Assembly (NCBI GenBank): GCA_026671195.1
Contig: JAPOHD010000005.1
Coordinates: forward strand, 124,001 to 188,000
Direction of reading: 5' to 3'
Source: Draconibacterium aestuarii
Lineage (GTDB): Bacteria > Bacteroidota > Bacteroidia > Bacteroidales > Prolixibacteraceae
Length of the DNA stretch: 64,000 bases
This document shows, in pieces, positions 27,896 through 36,951 of this stretch. Both the position numbers and the translations under genes were made by a program. How positions within the stretch are numbered: position 1 is the stretch's first letter; each line of letters opens with the position of its first letter. The notes below the pieces were generated by a model that did no database searches, had not been told where the DNA came from, and saw only the letters and a program-made list of their open reading frames with translations.

Positions 27896-28205
27896 TAGTT
27901 TTTAACGTTTATTGAAATTCGAAATTAAACATTTAAACGTTTCAAACGTATATCTTAATATCAATAGCCGTCCTAAGTCATTTTAAACCAAATTTGTAAG
28001 GTAATTTAATTTTGTATTGACAATATAAAACAGTAATTTAGTGTACAACTTGATTAGGGAAGAGAAAAAAACTCACAAGATTCTTGTTTGGTAATTAGTA
28101 TTTATTTATAATTGCATCCGATTTTAACAAAATCACTCCCCTCGTCAATTGTTCCAATTAAATTTCAACAATTATTAATCGAGAATAAGTTATAATAAGA
28201 CCATA
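27896..28205. other. 310-bp intergenic region upstream of rho
   Basis: Strongly A/T-rich with no gene. It includes an AACGTT-containing stretch repeated at about 27904 and 27939, and a TTTTGTATTGACAATATAAAAC-like segment near 28010 that may be part of the rho promoter. Nothing firm can be called. Confidence 0.35.
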
Positions 28206-30080
28206 ATGTACGATATTTTAGAATTGAACAAAAAGCTTGTTCCTGAGTTGAAGGACATAGCTAAAGAACTAAAGATCAAAAAAATTGAATCTTTCAAAAA
28301 ACAGGATTTGATTTATAAGATTTTAGATACTCAAGCTATTCTGGAAGCTGAAAAGAAGGAACGGAAAGTTGCTCCTAAAGAGCCCAAAGAAGAAAAAGGA
28401 GGTATTCTGGGACTTCTTAAAAAATCACCGGAAAAACAACAAGAAACAAAAGAAGAACCACGCAGGGAAAAACGGCCACGTCAAAGGGTAGAAACCGTTA
28501 AACGTGAAAAAGTTGGTGCCGGCCCGAAAAAGAAAGGTGACCATCAACAAAATAAAGATACAGGTGTCCAGTCTCGCCAGGATCAGATTAAAGCCATAAT
28601 AAAAGGATTTAATCGTGAAAAGCAGGAAGATGAAACTGAAGCTGAAAGAAAAGAAGTAGAACTTCCTACTAAAAGGGAGCCACACAAACCGGCTTCTCAG
28701 TTTAAACCTATAAAACAAGCTCAACCAGCTCAACAGCAAACCAGTGAGCAACCTGCAGAGGAAAAAACACAACAGCCACAAGAACAAAAGGTACAACACC
28801 CTAAAAGACAACAAGCTCAACAACAACAACAACAACAACAACAACAAGGTCAACAAGCTCAGCAACAACAAAACAAACAAGAGCTTAAGAAAGACGACGA
28901 CCGGCCAAAGCAACAAAATCAAAATACCGGCAGCCGGCAAAAAACACGTAATTTTGAGTTTGAAGGTATTATTTCAAATACCGGCGTGCTGGAAATACTG
29001 CAGGATGGATACGGATTTTTACGATCTTCAGATTTTAACTATCTGAATTCGCCTGATGATATTTATGTTTCGCAATCGCAGATTAAATTATTTGGCTTAA
29101 AAACCGGTGATACAGTAACCGGAACTGTTCGTCCACCAAAAGAAGGAGAGAAATATTTTCCGCTGATAAAAGTAAACGAGATAAACGGCAGAAGTCCGGA
29201 ATACATTCGTGACCGTGTACCTTTTGATCATTTAACTCCGCTTTTCCCGGATGAAAAATTCCAGTTAACCGGAAACGGATACGACAATATTTCAACACGA
29301 GTTGTAGATTTGTTTGCGCCGATTGGGAAAGGACAACGTGGTTTAATTGTTGCTCAACCAAAAACCGGAAAGACCGTTCTTTTAAAATCAATTGCCAATG
29401 CAATTGCAGCCAATCATCCTGAAGTTTATATGATTGTTTTATTGATTGATGAACGTCCGGAAGAGGTTACAGATATGGCACGCAGTGTAAATGCAGAAGT
29501 TATTTCGTCAACATTTGATGAACCTGCAGACAAACACGTTCGTGTAGCAAATATTGTACTGGAGAAAGCAAAAAGACTTACTGAGTGTGGACACGATGTG
29601 GTAATCCTGCTCGACTCAATTACACGTTTGGCACGTGCATATAATACTGTTCAACCTGCATCGGGTAAAGTACTTTCGGGAGGTGTTGATGCAAATGCAC
29701 TGCACAAACCCAAACGCTTTTTTGGTGCGGCACGTAACATCGAGGAAGGTGGTTCATTAACGATTCTGGCAACAGCACTTACCGAAACCGGATCGAAAAT
29801 GGACGAAGTAATTTTCGAAGAATTTAAAGGAACAGGTAACATGGAATTACAACTCGACAGAAAACTTTCGAACAAAAGAATTTTTCCTGCTGTGGATATT
29901 CCTTCATCAAGTACACGACGCGAAGACTTATTATTTTCGAAAGAAGTGCTCGATAAACTTTGGATTTTACGTAACTACCTTGGCGACATGAATTCATTGG
30001 AAGCCATGGAATTTATTAAAACAAGATTGATGCGTGCAAATAGCACCGAAGAGTTTTTAGCTTCGATGAACGACGGATAA
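28206..30080 (+). CDS. rho: transcription termination factor Rho with a large disordered insert
   Basis: A hexameric RNA helicase that ends transcription. The 624 residues exceed the roughly 420 of E. coli Rho. Residues 1-45 form the Rho N-terminal helical domain; about 45-250 form a low-complexity insert rich in Lys, Glu, Arg and Gln; the RNA-binding cold-shock-like domain ([14 protein letters not shown]) follows. The ATPase core has Walker A around QPKTGKT (Lys389) and the [13 protein letters not shown] segment. Gln205-214 is encoded by ten perfect CAA codons. Bacteroides Rho carries a comparable disordered region reported to drive condensate formation. A strong terminator follows. Confidence 0.97.
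   Translation: MYDILELNKKLVPELKDIAKELKIKKIESFKKQDLIYKILDTQAILEAEKKERKVAPKEPKEEKGGILGLLKKSPEKQQETKEEPRREKRPRQRVETVKREKVGAGPKKKGDHQQNKDTGVQSRQDQIKAIIKGFNREKQEDETEAERKEVELPTKREPHKPASQFKPIKQAQPAQQQTSEQPAEEKTQQPQEQKVQHPKRQQAQQQQQQQQQQGQQAQQQQNKQELKKDDDRPKQQNQNTGSRQKTRNFEFEGIISNTGVLEILQDGYGFLRSSDFNYLNSPDDIYVSQSQIKLFGLKTGDTVTGTVRPPKEGEKYFPLIKVNEINGRSPEYIRDRVPFDHLTPLFPDEKFQLTGNGYDNISTRVVDLFAPIGKGQRGLIVAQPKTGKTVLLKSIANAIAANHPEVYMIVLLIDERPEEVTDMARSVNAEVISSTFDEPADKHVRVANIVLEKAKRLTECGHDVVILLDSITRLARAYNTVQPASGKVLSGGVDANALHKPKRFFGAARNIEEGGSLTILATALTETGSKMDEVIFEEFKGTGNMELQLDRKLSNKRIFPAVDIPSSSTRREDLLFSKEVLDKLWILRNYLGDMNSLEAMEFIKTRLMRANSTEEFLASMNDG
28818..28847 (+). repeat. (CAA)10 microsatellite inside rho
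   Basis: Ten uninterrupted CAA units encode Gln205-214, followed by more CAA/CAG-rich sequence to about 28880. Unit gain or loss keeps the frame, so length can vary between strains without loss of function. Confidence 0.9.
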
Positions 30081-30102
30081 TCAAACTAAAATCATATATT
30101 TT

Positions 30103-30138
30103 AAAAGACAAGTTCGGTTTCGGACTTGTCTTTTTTTT
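30103..30138 (+). terminator. intrinsic terminator after rho
   Basis: GACAAGT pairs with ACTTGTC, extended by A-run/T-run pairing, with a run of eight T residues. It may also serve the convergent U32 gene from the other side because the stem is flanked by A residues. Confidence 0.85.
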
Positions 30139-30189
30139 GCTCGCCAAAATACGATTTAATCGTATTCCCTGAACGGACAACAACAACCA

Positions 30190-32166
30190 CTATTTCAAAC
30201 CTTTGTTAAAGTTAAAAGTATTTGAAGGTTGGATTTGCTCCGAACGAAGAATCCGGCTTTTAATTGTTTTGGCCCTGTTTTTTGAAACAGGTTCGTAACT
30301 CAAATCAATCAGGTACCGCAAAAAACCGTTGTTCTTCAACTTGTTTTTCGATTGTGAAATGGATACAGGAACAGTTGGCACTATTGATGTAACCCCATTT
30401 CTCCGATAGCGGTGCAAACGCAGGTTCATATCATCGCTTAAATCATTGGTTTCGTTATGCATATCAATTGGCATACGCGAATAAAAAAGCTCGGGATGAA
30501 AATAAACTGGTAGAATACCATCCTTGTGCGATAACGAAAACAGGGTTTCAAAATCTATTTCCTGCGGATAAGTGAATGTAGCAATGCCTTCTTTTTTATA
30601 ACACGTTGCCGCAGCATCGTTAAACACATACACATTCTCGTTGGTAATTACCTTACACTTGGGAGGAATGAGTTCTTTTTGAGATAAATGACTGATCACA
30701 AAATTCCGGATACCACTTTTTATCATTTCTGCTATAAGGTCACGATAAAAAGGCAAGGAATCTTCCGGAATAAATTTAGGCAACTCAACATAAATTTTGT
30801 CTGCAAATTTTTGGATAAACGGCGTGTTTGGATCAAAACGGCTCCAGGTTATTTTCGAGAAAGCCAGGAACAGACCATCCATTTCGTTTAAGTTCATTTT
30901 CCGAAGCCATTCCATGGAATTAATCCTGAAATAAAACTCTTCCTTTTTTGCCCGGTTGTTACCTTTGATTTCACCAAGTATTTTCCGTTTTAAACCCTGA
31001 TTAATCTGTGAGTTTCGCTGCGCTGAATCGTCCAGTTTTGAAGAGAATTTTACATCATTGATTCCCGACAGATAAACTTCACTATTCGCTTTTACACGTT
31101 TATCTCCCGAATTAATTTTATATAAACCATTTTCAAATTCAACCTCTCGTACTTTTACCGACTCCTGTTTTTCGGTATTCGGAATGTGAAAACGTAAACG
31201 AAATCCCGGTTCTATTTTCATTTTCGACGAAAGAAAAATAAGAGCGCCCTGCGTACGCACAACTTTACCAAGCAAAACGCCTGCCACCGTTTTATCCGAC
31301 ACTGCACTGCGAACGTCTTTCCCCATAAAATAGGCTGTTTTTTCACGTCCAAAGTCGAGTGCCAAAAGTTCTTTGGCTTGCTCCCGTGTGCTTTCATCAT
31401 CAAGAGTCATACGGTAAGCTTTAGCCACGCGGTAAGTATATTCACCCGATTTCATCCGGCCTTCGATCTTTAAACTCGATACTCCCATTTTTTCAAACTC
31501 CCCAACTAAATCAATCAGCTGATTATCCTTTAGATTAAACAGATATTCGCTCTTTTTTACTGCAGAATATGTGCGCCGGCAAGGCTGGGTACAAAGTCCT
31601 CGGTTGGCTCCTCTCCCACCTGCATAACTGCTATATAAACACATTCCTGAAAACGAATAACAAAGTGCCCCATGTATAAAAACTTCTGTTTCAACTTTGC
31701 TTTTGCGACAAATATTTGCGAGCTCTTTTATAGTAAGTTCGCGCGCCAAAACAACCCGTTCCATTCCCTTTTTGCCACCAAAATTTGCTCCCACCGAATT
31801 ATGAATCCCCATTTGTGTGCTGGCATGTAAAACCAGGTTTGGGAAATAGCGTTTGGCAATATAATAAACACCCCAATCCTGAATTATAACTCCATCAACT
31901 TTTGTATTACTAAGGAAGTACAGGTAATCAATTAGCTCAGGAATTTCGTGGTTTTTAATTACTGTATTTAGTGTAAGATAAACTACAACACGATTCTTTT
32001 TTGCTTCTTTCAAAATGGTAAACAACTGCCCGTTTGTGAAATTTTTCGCACGACCCCGTGCATTAAATTGTTTTAATCCCAAATAAATGGCATCGGCACC
32101 ACCTTTTAAAGCAGCATAAAACGATTCTGGATTTCCAACGGGTAAAAGAAGTTCCGGCTTTTGCAT
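30190..32166 (-). CDS. U32 family protein, RlhA-like
   Basis: 658 residues from the ATG at 32166 (an upstream TTG is rejected). Peptidase-U32 proteins with a cysteine cluster carry an Fe-S centre; E. coli members RlhA and TrhP hydroxylate rRNA or tRNA bases rather than cleave peptides. The TIM-barrel start ELLLPVGNPESFYAALKGG, the cysteine set CYSFSGMCLYSS with CTQPCRRTYS, and a length close to RlhA (about 650) favour a 23S rRNA hydroxylation role, but TrhP-like tRNA modification is possible. The C-terminal third is the variable accessory region. Confidence 0.85.
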   Translation of the reverse strand: MQKPELLLPVGNPESFYAALKGGADAIYLGLKQFNARGRAKNFTNGQLFTILKEAKKNRVVVYLTLNTVIKNHEIPELIDYLYFLSNTKVDGVIIQDWGVYYIAKRYFPNLVLHASTQMGIHNSVGANFGGKKGMERVVLARELTIKELANICRKSKVETEVFIHGALCYSFSGMCLYSSYAGGRGANRGLCTQPCRRTYSAVKKSEYLFNLKDNQLIDLVGEFEKMGVSSLKIEGRMKSGEYTYRVAKAYRMTLDDESTREQAKELLALDFGREKTAYFMGKDVRSAVSDKTVAGVLLGKVVRTQGALIFLSSKMKIEPGFRLRFHIPNTEKQESVKVREVEFENGLYKINSGDKRVKANSEVYLSGINDVKFSSKLDDSAQRNSQINQGLKRKILGEIKGNNRAKKEEFYFRINSMEWLRKMNLNEMDGLFLAFSKITWSRFDPNTPFIQKFADKIYVELPKFIPEDSLPFYRDLIAEMIKSGIRNFVISHLSQKELIPPKCKVITNENVYVFNDAAATCYKKEGIATFTYPQEIDFETLFSLSHKDGILPVYFHPELFYSRMPIDMHNETNDLSDDMNLRLHRYRRNGVTSIVPTVPVSISQSKNKLKNNGFLRYLIDLSYEPVSKNRAKTIKSRILRSEQIQPSNTFNFNKGLK

Positions 32167-32184
32167 AAAAATAATTTGCCGCAA

Positions 32185-32611
32185 AATTACAAATAATAAA
32201 TTTTAGCTATCAGATTATATTTACCACTTTTGTTTCAGGTGTTTAAATTAATCTTAAACAGTACATGTTATTAAGATGAAAAAAATTGGATTGATTGGTG
32301 GAACCGGTTGAATTTCAATACGCGAATACAATTAAATTAGTAACGAAACAGTAAATAAAAAACTCGGAGGATTACAGTTTTCCTTTGTTAATACCTTGGA
32401 AATACGTGTCCGTGAAATTGCGAACTTTGAATTAAACGAATAAATTTTATTTAGTAAGTACCTAAATACTTATATATAATCACTACTGTCCGACTAAAGT
32501 TAAAGAGATTCCTCTCCGTCAGCTGACGGATCCGGAATGACAGGCAGGAAATCTCTTCCATAATTCGATTAATAATCGGACATTACTTATATTTAATGAA
32601 AACTGAATACG
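32185..32611. other. intergenic region with a racemase relic and a palindromic repeat
   Basis: Apart from the racemase relic, a palindromic repeat occupies about 32508-32556: AGAGATT and AATCTCT outside, with GTCAGCTGAC at the centre. It resembles the AGATTTCTC/GTCATT elements near 49 kb. The promoter of the following gene is not obvious. Confidence 0.5.
32276..32443 (+). pseudogene. remnant of an aspartate/glutamate racemase gene
   Basis: The frame opens MKKIGLIGGTG, then has an in-frame TGA. It continues ISIREYN, a TAA, then ISNETVNKKLGGLQFS and a short divergent tail ending at 32443. Intact amino-acid racemases begin with the same order: IGLIGG, then a W-S-T-x-E-Y-Y block, then INE-x-VNKRLGG. 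Only the first quarter of the gene remains, and the catalytic cysteines are gone. No other racemase fragment is seen nearby. Confidence 0.75.
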
Positions 32612-33307
32612 ATGAAAAAACTACACTTCATTTTGATTGGCCTGTTGTTTTGCTCCCTGTTTTCGGCGGCCCAAACAAATTATCAACTCGGAGAATCAAT
32701 TGAGTTTTATCGATCAACAAAGATGCGTTCCGGCGAATGGAATCAGACTTTAACCTCGAAAGACATTGAGGGATCGCCTTATTTAAACGACGAATTTATT
32801 AATGGTACCGTTTTCACTACTTCAAAACTCCAGTATCAAAATATACCACTTCGCTACAATATTTTCAACGACGATATGGAATTCAGGACACCCGATAACC
32901 AGGTAATGGCTATTGCAGCCCCTGAAATTATTGAAAGTGTGGAATTTGGAGAATTCAAAATGAAATACCTGCCTTATTCAGCAGCAAAAAAGATAAGAAG
33001 AGGCTTTTTTAAGGAACTGGTAAACGGTAAGGTTTCGCTATACGCCAAACCGAATATTCTGTACACTGAGCCTCAGAAACCTGCCCCATATAAAGAGGCA
33101 CAACCTGCAAAATTTACAAATAAACCCGACTTCTACTATATTCGGGAGGGAACAGAATCAGCCCAAAAAATTGATAATAAAAATGTACTGATTCAGTTCT
33201 TTCCCGATCATCAGAAAGAAGTGGCAGCTTTTGTAAAAAAGAACAAAATAAAACACAACAAAGAAGAAGATCTGACCGAACTAATCAACTACTACAATTC
33301 ACTGTAA
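32612..33307 (+). CDS. secreted protein, unknown function
   Basis: 231 residues with a clear signal peptide (about 1-20, ending FSAAQ). The mature part has no recognisable catalytic motif; it carries alternating polar and aromatic residues early on and ends in a Lys-rich helix (FVKKNKIKHNKEEDLTELINYY). It precedes the ECF sigma operon by 113 bp on the same strand and could be a separate unit. Confidence 0.75.
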   Translation: MKKLHFILIGLLFCSLFSAAQTNYQLGESIEFYRSTKMRSGEWNQTLTSKDIEGSPYLNDEFINGTVFTTSKLQYQNIPLRYNIFNDDMEFRTPDNQVMAIAAPEIIESVEFGEFKMKYLPYSAAKKIRRGFFKELVNGKVSLYAKPNILYTEPQKPAPYKEAQPAKFTNKPDFYYIREGTESAQKIDNKNVLIQFFPDHQKEVAAFVKKNKIKHNKEEDLTELINYYNSL

Positions 33308-33420
33308 ATAATTTGTTTACAGCCACCATTAATACACAGCACTTTTTATTCGATATTTGTTAGTTGAATTTTTACAGATAAAACCGAAAAATAATTTGCA
33401 ACGTATGCAACATTGAAAGT

Positions 33421-34008
33421 TTGTGTTCGTCATTGAATCAGAAATTAGATAGTTTGAATACACTTTATAAAAATATTCATCAGGAAATTATCGACCAATG
33501 CAGGGATGGTAATCAGAAGGCGCAGTTCCAACTGTACAAGTTATATTACAAAGCCATGTACAGTGTTTGCCTGCGAATAGTGAATGATGAAATGGAAGCC
33601 GAAGATGTTATGCAGGAAGCTTTTTTAAGCGCCTTCAACAAAATAGGGAGTTACAAAGGCGAAGTAAGTTTTGGTGCCTGGTTAAAAAGGATAGTAGTAA
33701 ATCGTTCATTGGATTATTTGAAAAAAAGAAAAGTAAAATTTGAAGAGGTAACTGAGCAAACGACACAGGTTCCCGATTATCAAATGGCAACAAAAGAAGT
33801 GGACCTAAATATATTAAAATCGGCCATTCAGGTTCTCTCTGACGGATACCGGGTAGTTTTAAGCCTTTACCTTATCGAAGGATACGACCACGAAGAAATC
33901 AGCCAAATATTGGGCATATCGAACTCTGCTTCGAGAACCCAGTTACTGAGAGCAAAACAGAAATTAAGAGAGTTATTAAAGGGAAAAGAAATATTCTCGT
34001 ACAATTAG
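33421..34008 (+). CDS. RNA polymerase ECF sigma factor
   Basis: 195 residues. Sigma region 2 is visible in YSVCLRIVNDEMEAEDVMQE and region 4 in LYLIEGYDHEEISQILGIS. The family needs sequence from about residue 20 onward, and there is no in-frame ATG before that, so the TTG at 33421 or a TTG soon after must be used. An anti-sigma-type gene follows 11 bp later and a secreted DUF4097-like protein after that, a typical ECF/anti-sigma/effector unit. Confidence 0.93.
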   Translation: MCSSLNQKLDSLNTLYKNIHQEIIDQCRDGNQKAQFQLYKLYYKAMYSVCLRIVNDEMEAEDVMQEAFLSAFNKIGSYKGEVSFGAWLKRIVVNRSLDYLKKRKVKFEEVTEQTTQVPDYQMATKEVDLNILKSAIQVLSDGYRVVLSLYLIEGYDHEEISQILGISNSASRTQLLRAKQKLRELLKGKEIFSYN

Positions 34009-34019
34009 AATAGATTAAA

Positions 34020-34616
34020 ATGGAAGAGAAAGATTATATAGACGATATTATTCTGAAAAACATTGAGAAGTTAAACGATAACGAACCAATGGAAGGCCAC
34101 TTCGCTCGTTTTGAAGCGAAACTAAACGCACAGAATAGAAAAAAGAAAAGAATTTCCTTTAATGCTGCATGGAAAGTTGCGGCAGCAGTTATTTTTGTAC
34201 TGCTGGCAGGCAACCAGGTTTATATTTATTTCTCACCAAACGGGCAGGGAATAATTTCGCAAAAAAATACTACATCCACAATTTCGCTGGCATCTGTTTC
34301 AAACGAATACCGCGAAGTTGAATTTTATTATACCAGTTCAATAAATACCGGATTAGAGCAATGGAACAAATTAAACGAAGCCGGACTAATTACGGAAGAT
34401 GAACAGGCAATGATGAATGAAGAACTGACCGAATTTGACAAACTATATAAAAGTCTTCAGGAAGATTTACAGGCCAATCCGAACGACGACCGAGTAATAA
34501 ATGCCATGTTAGAATATTACCGAGCTAAGCTTAGTGTTATAAATATTATTGTAGATAAACTGGAAGAAGTACAACAAAGAAAAGAGATAGATTCTGCGGA
34601 CCTTACAGATATTTGA
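34020..34616 (+). CDS. probable anti-sigma factor, single-pass membrane protein
   Basis: 198 residues. The N-terminal cytoplasmic stretch (1-50) is acidic with a GHFARFEAKL segment shared by Bacteroidota anti-sigma proteins, followed by one membrane helix (AAWKVAAAVIFVLLAG, about 52-70). The periplasmic part is helical. It starts 11 bp after the sigma factor stop, so the pair is almost surely coupled. No zinc-finger His-Cys motif is seen, so it would belong to a different anti-sigma class. Confidence 0.8.
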   Translation: MEEKDYIDDIILKNIEKLNDNEPMEGHFARFEAKLNAQNRKKKRISFNAAWKVAAAVIFVLLAGNQVYIYFSPNGQGIISQKNTTSTISLASVSNEYREVEFYYTSSINTGLEQWNKLNEAGLITEDEQAMMNEELTEFDKLYKSLQEDLQANPNDDRVINAMLEYYRAKLSVINIIVDKLEEVQQRKEIDSADLTDI

Positions 34617-34678
34617 TCAGATTGATTAAATACAGGCAGAATATATTTTAAAACGTAGAAAATTAAAATTAAAATAAG

Positions 34679-35722
34679 ATGAAAACAATTAAATTAATTG
34701 CAGCCTTTTTTGTGCTGAGCATTTTGGCAGTGTCGACAAATGCGCGGGCCGAAGAAAAAACAAAAGAATACAACGAATCGTGGCCGGTGGCAAGTGTATC
34801 TGCACTTGACATTTCAAATCGTTTTGGCGAGGTAAGAATAAACAACGACGGTGGAAACGAGGTTAGCATCGACGTGGTAATTACTGTTGAAGCGGCAAAC
34901 GAAAAAAAGAGCAATGAACTGCTTGACAAAATTGAAGTACAATTCAGAAAAAGCGGAAGTACAGTTTTTGCTGTTACAAAAATTGAAAGCGACTTTAAAA
35001 GTCAGAAGAAATTCAGCATTGATTATGTAGTTAACATTCCATCGGACAAAAACCTCAAAATTGCCAATAAATACGGAAATACAGTGGTTGGCACACTTAC
35101 TGCAGACGGAGATTTTGATATTAAATATGGAAATTTTACTGCTTACGATTTAAATACGCCCGAATCAGGGAACCTTGCACTTGCGTTGGCATATGGAAAC
35201 GGCAACATTGGAGCAGCCTCGCATTTGAACCTGGAAGTAAGCTACTCGCCGGTTACCATAGAAGAAGTAAAAAGTATTAAAGTGCAGTCGAAATATTCGA
35301 CACTCAACATAGAAGAAGGTGGCGACATTCAACTGGATTCGAAATATGACAAATTCAATTTCGAGGAAATTAATTCACTTACTGCAACTACAAAATACAG
35401 CCACATTAGTATCGATGAGCTGGCAAAAAGTTTAAAAGTTGAATCGGGTTATGGTGGCATAAAAGTAGGCGAAATAGCAACCGATTTTGAGTTCATCAAC
35501 ATTTCAAATAGCTATGGCCAAATTTCGCTGGGCCTTAACTCAGAAAACTACGCCCTGGATGCCAGTTGCGACTACTGCGGAATTTCGTATCCTGAAGAGG
35601 ATTTTACCGGCGACAGAATGAAAGAAAACAATTCGCGAACGGTAAAAGGAATAATTGGCAGCGGCGAAGGAGGAAAAGTTACCATAAGAAGTCGTTATGG
35701 CGAAATAAAATTAACAGAATAA
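34679..35722 (+). CDS. secreted DUF4097-like beta-repeat protein
   Basis: 347 residues with a signal peptide (about 1-24, ending NARA). The mature part repeats short strands of the form 'YGNxxV/I' and 'KYSxLxI', ending RSRYGEIKLTE, which fits the putative-adhesin/DUF4097 right-handed beta fold. It is the third gene of the sigma/anti-sigma unit, 62 bp downstream, and is a likely effector or sensor of that envelope response. A terminator follows. Confidence 0.82.
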   Translation: MKTIKLIAAFFVLSILAVSTNARAEEKTKEYNESWPVASVSALDISNRFGEVRINNDGGNEVSIDVVITVEAANEKKSNELLDKIEVQFRKSGSTVFAVTKIESDFKSQKKFSIDYVVNIPSDKNLKIANKYGNTVVGTLTADGDFDIKYGNFTAYDLNTPESGNLALALAYGNGNIGAASHLNLEVSYSPVTIEEVKSIKVQSKYSTLNIEEGGDIQLDSKYDKFNFEEINSLTATTKYSHISIDELAKSLKVESGYGGIKVGEIATDFEFINISNSYGQISLGLNSENYALDASCDYCGISYPEEDFTGDRMKENNSRTVKGIIGSGEGGKVTIRSRYGEIKLTE

Positions 35723-35743
35723 ACAAAAGTATATTCCTGATAT

Positions 35744-35778
35744 AAAAACCGTTGACAAGTGATTGTCAGCGGTTTTTT
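35744..35778 (+). terminator. terminator of the ECF sigma operon
   Basis: AAAACCG-TTGACAA pairs with TTGTCA-CGGTTTT across a short loop, followed by T residues. It lies 22 bp after the DUF4097-like stop. Confidence 0.85.
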
Positions 35779-35918
35779 ACTATCGAATAATTTCAGATAA
35801 ATTGGAAAATGGACTTTTTTAGATTGAGCTGGATTGGATCTTACAGAAAAAAAATGAAGTACTACAATTCAGGTAAAATTTACCAGCATCAAAAATACAT
35901 GGAAGAGCCAACTTATAC

Positions 35919-36824
35919 TCAGCAATTTGTAGTTATATGAGTATAATATCCGAGTTTATATAAATCAAAAAAGAACAAACATGGTTTTTCCCCCTGAAGG
36001 TTTAGCTCTAATTTTTCTTTGTATTTACGGAAAAGAAAACAGAGAAAGCGGATTGGAACAAGTTTTGTAATCCGGTTATACTTTCTGTTAAAATTTACTT
36101 GTTTGTTAAAAGCAACTCTGTTTTCTATTAGTTCCTCATTAATAATCTTCAGGTTATCAAGTGCCAACCTGCTTTTTTTAAGAAATACTTGTGCACTCTC
36201 AAGCCCGGTGTGTTCCAACGGATTATCGATATGCACTATTGGATACCCCGCGTTTACCAGGTCAAATCCAAACAAAGTATCTTCATGACCGTACTGACGC
36301 AATTCTTCGCGAAATTGTAATTTGTCAAATACCTTTTTCTCCATTAAAAAGTTATTCGACATAAAAAATACCCCCTTACCATTCATCCGTGTTTTTGCCG
36401 AAATTGCTTCACGTTTATTCCCATAAGTCCAATGAAAAACCTTTTCAGGATTTGCCGGTTTAACTTTGTTATAACTCCTACCGCCACACATAACACTTCT
36501 CCGCTCAAATTTCTCAATATAGGTTCTCAGATAATTGTCGCTTACCACCTTTGAATCTGCGTCCATAAATAAAAGCAACTCGTAGAGTGATTCCAGCCCC
36601 ATTTTATTTCGAATGGCTGCCCGCCCAAGGTTTTTCTCCAACTCGATATAAACCACATTCGGAACCTTTAAAAGATAGCGGTTGATCGATTTTATAATTT
36701 CATCGGAGCCATCGTCATAAACCCGCACCTCGTAATTAATCTGAAGTTTATCGGCCTGAGCTACAAGTTGTTTTACCAATCCCACAACTTCAATATTATA
36801 AACAGGAATATTTATTGACAGCAT
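35919..36824 (-). CDS. glycosyltransferase family 2
   Basis: 301 residues with a GT-A fold: the N-terminal LSINIPVYN strand, a VYDDGSDE segment, and the metal-binding DAD in LLFMDADSKV. GHEDTLFG follows in the acceptor region. The gene is alone, not in a polysaccharide cluster; the donor sugar and product are unknown. Confidence 0.88.
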   Translation of the reverse strand: MLSINIPVYNIEVVGLVKQLVAQADKLQINYEVRVYDDGSDEIIKSINRYLLKVPNVVYIELEKNLGRAAIRNKMGLESLYELLLFMDADSKVVSDNYLRTYIEKFERRSVMCGGRSYNKVKPANPEKVFHWTYGNKREAISAKTRMNGKGVFFMSNNFLMEKKVFDKLQFREELRQYGHEDTLFGFDLVNAGYPIVHIDNPLEHTGLESAQVFLKKSRLALDNLKIINEELIENRVAFNKQVNFNRKYNRITKLVPIRFLCFLFRKYKEKLELNLQGEKPCLFFFDLYKLGYYTHITTNC

Positions 36825-36924
36825 ACTATATTTTTATATCGGCCATGAAATTAAAAAAGAATACGAACAAAACCCATTCTAAAACATTTATAGAACATAA
36901 AACTCTAGTTTCACCGAAATATTT

Positions 36925-36932
36925 TATTTTTG
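36925..36932 (+). promoter_or_regulatory. -7 box TATTTTTG upstream of the thioredoxin-fold gene
   Basis: Exact TAnnTTTG match 20 bp before the ATG at 36952. A GTTT near 36908 could be the -33 element at slightly short spacing. Confidence 0.4.
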
Positions 36933-36951
36933 ACTGAGCAGTTTAAAAGAC

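Noticed and set aside
32167..32184. TTG start of the U32 protein
   Set aside because: The ATG at 32166 gives the usual family start (QKPELLLPVG).
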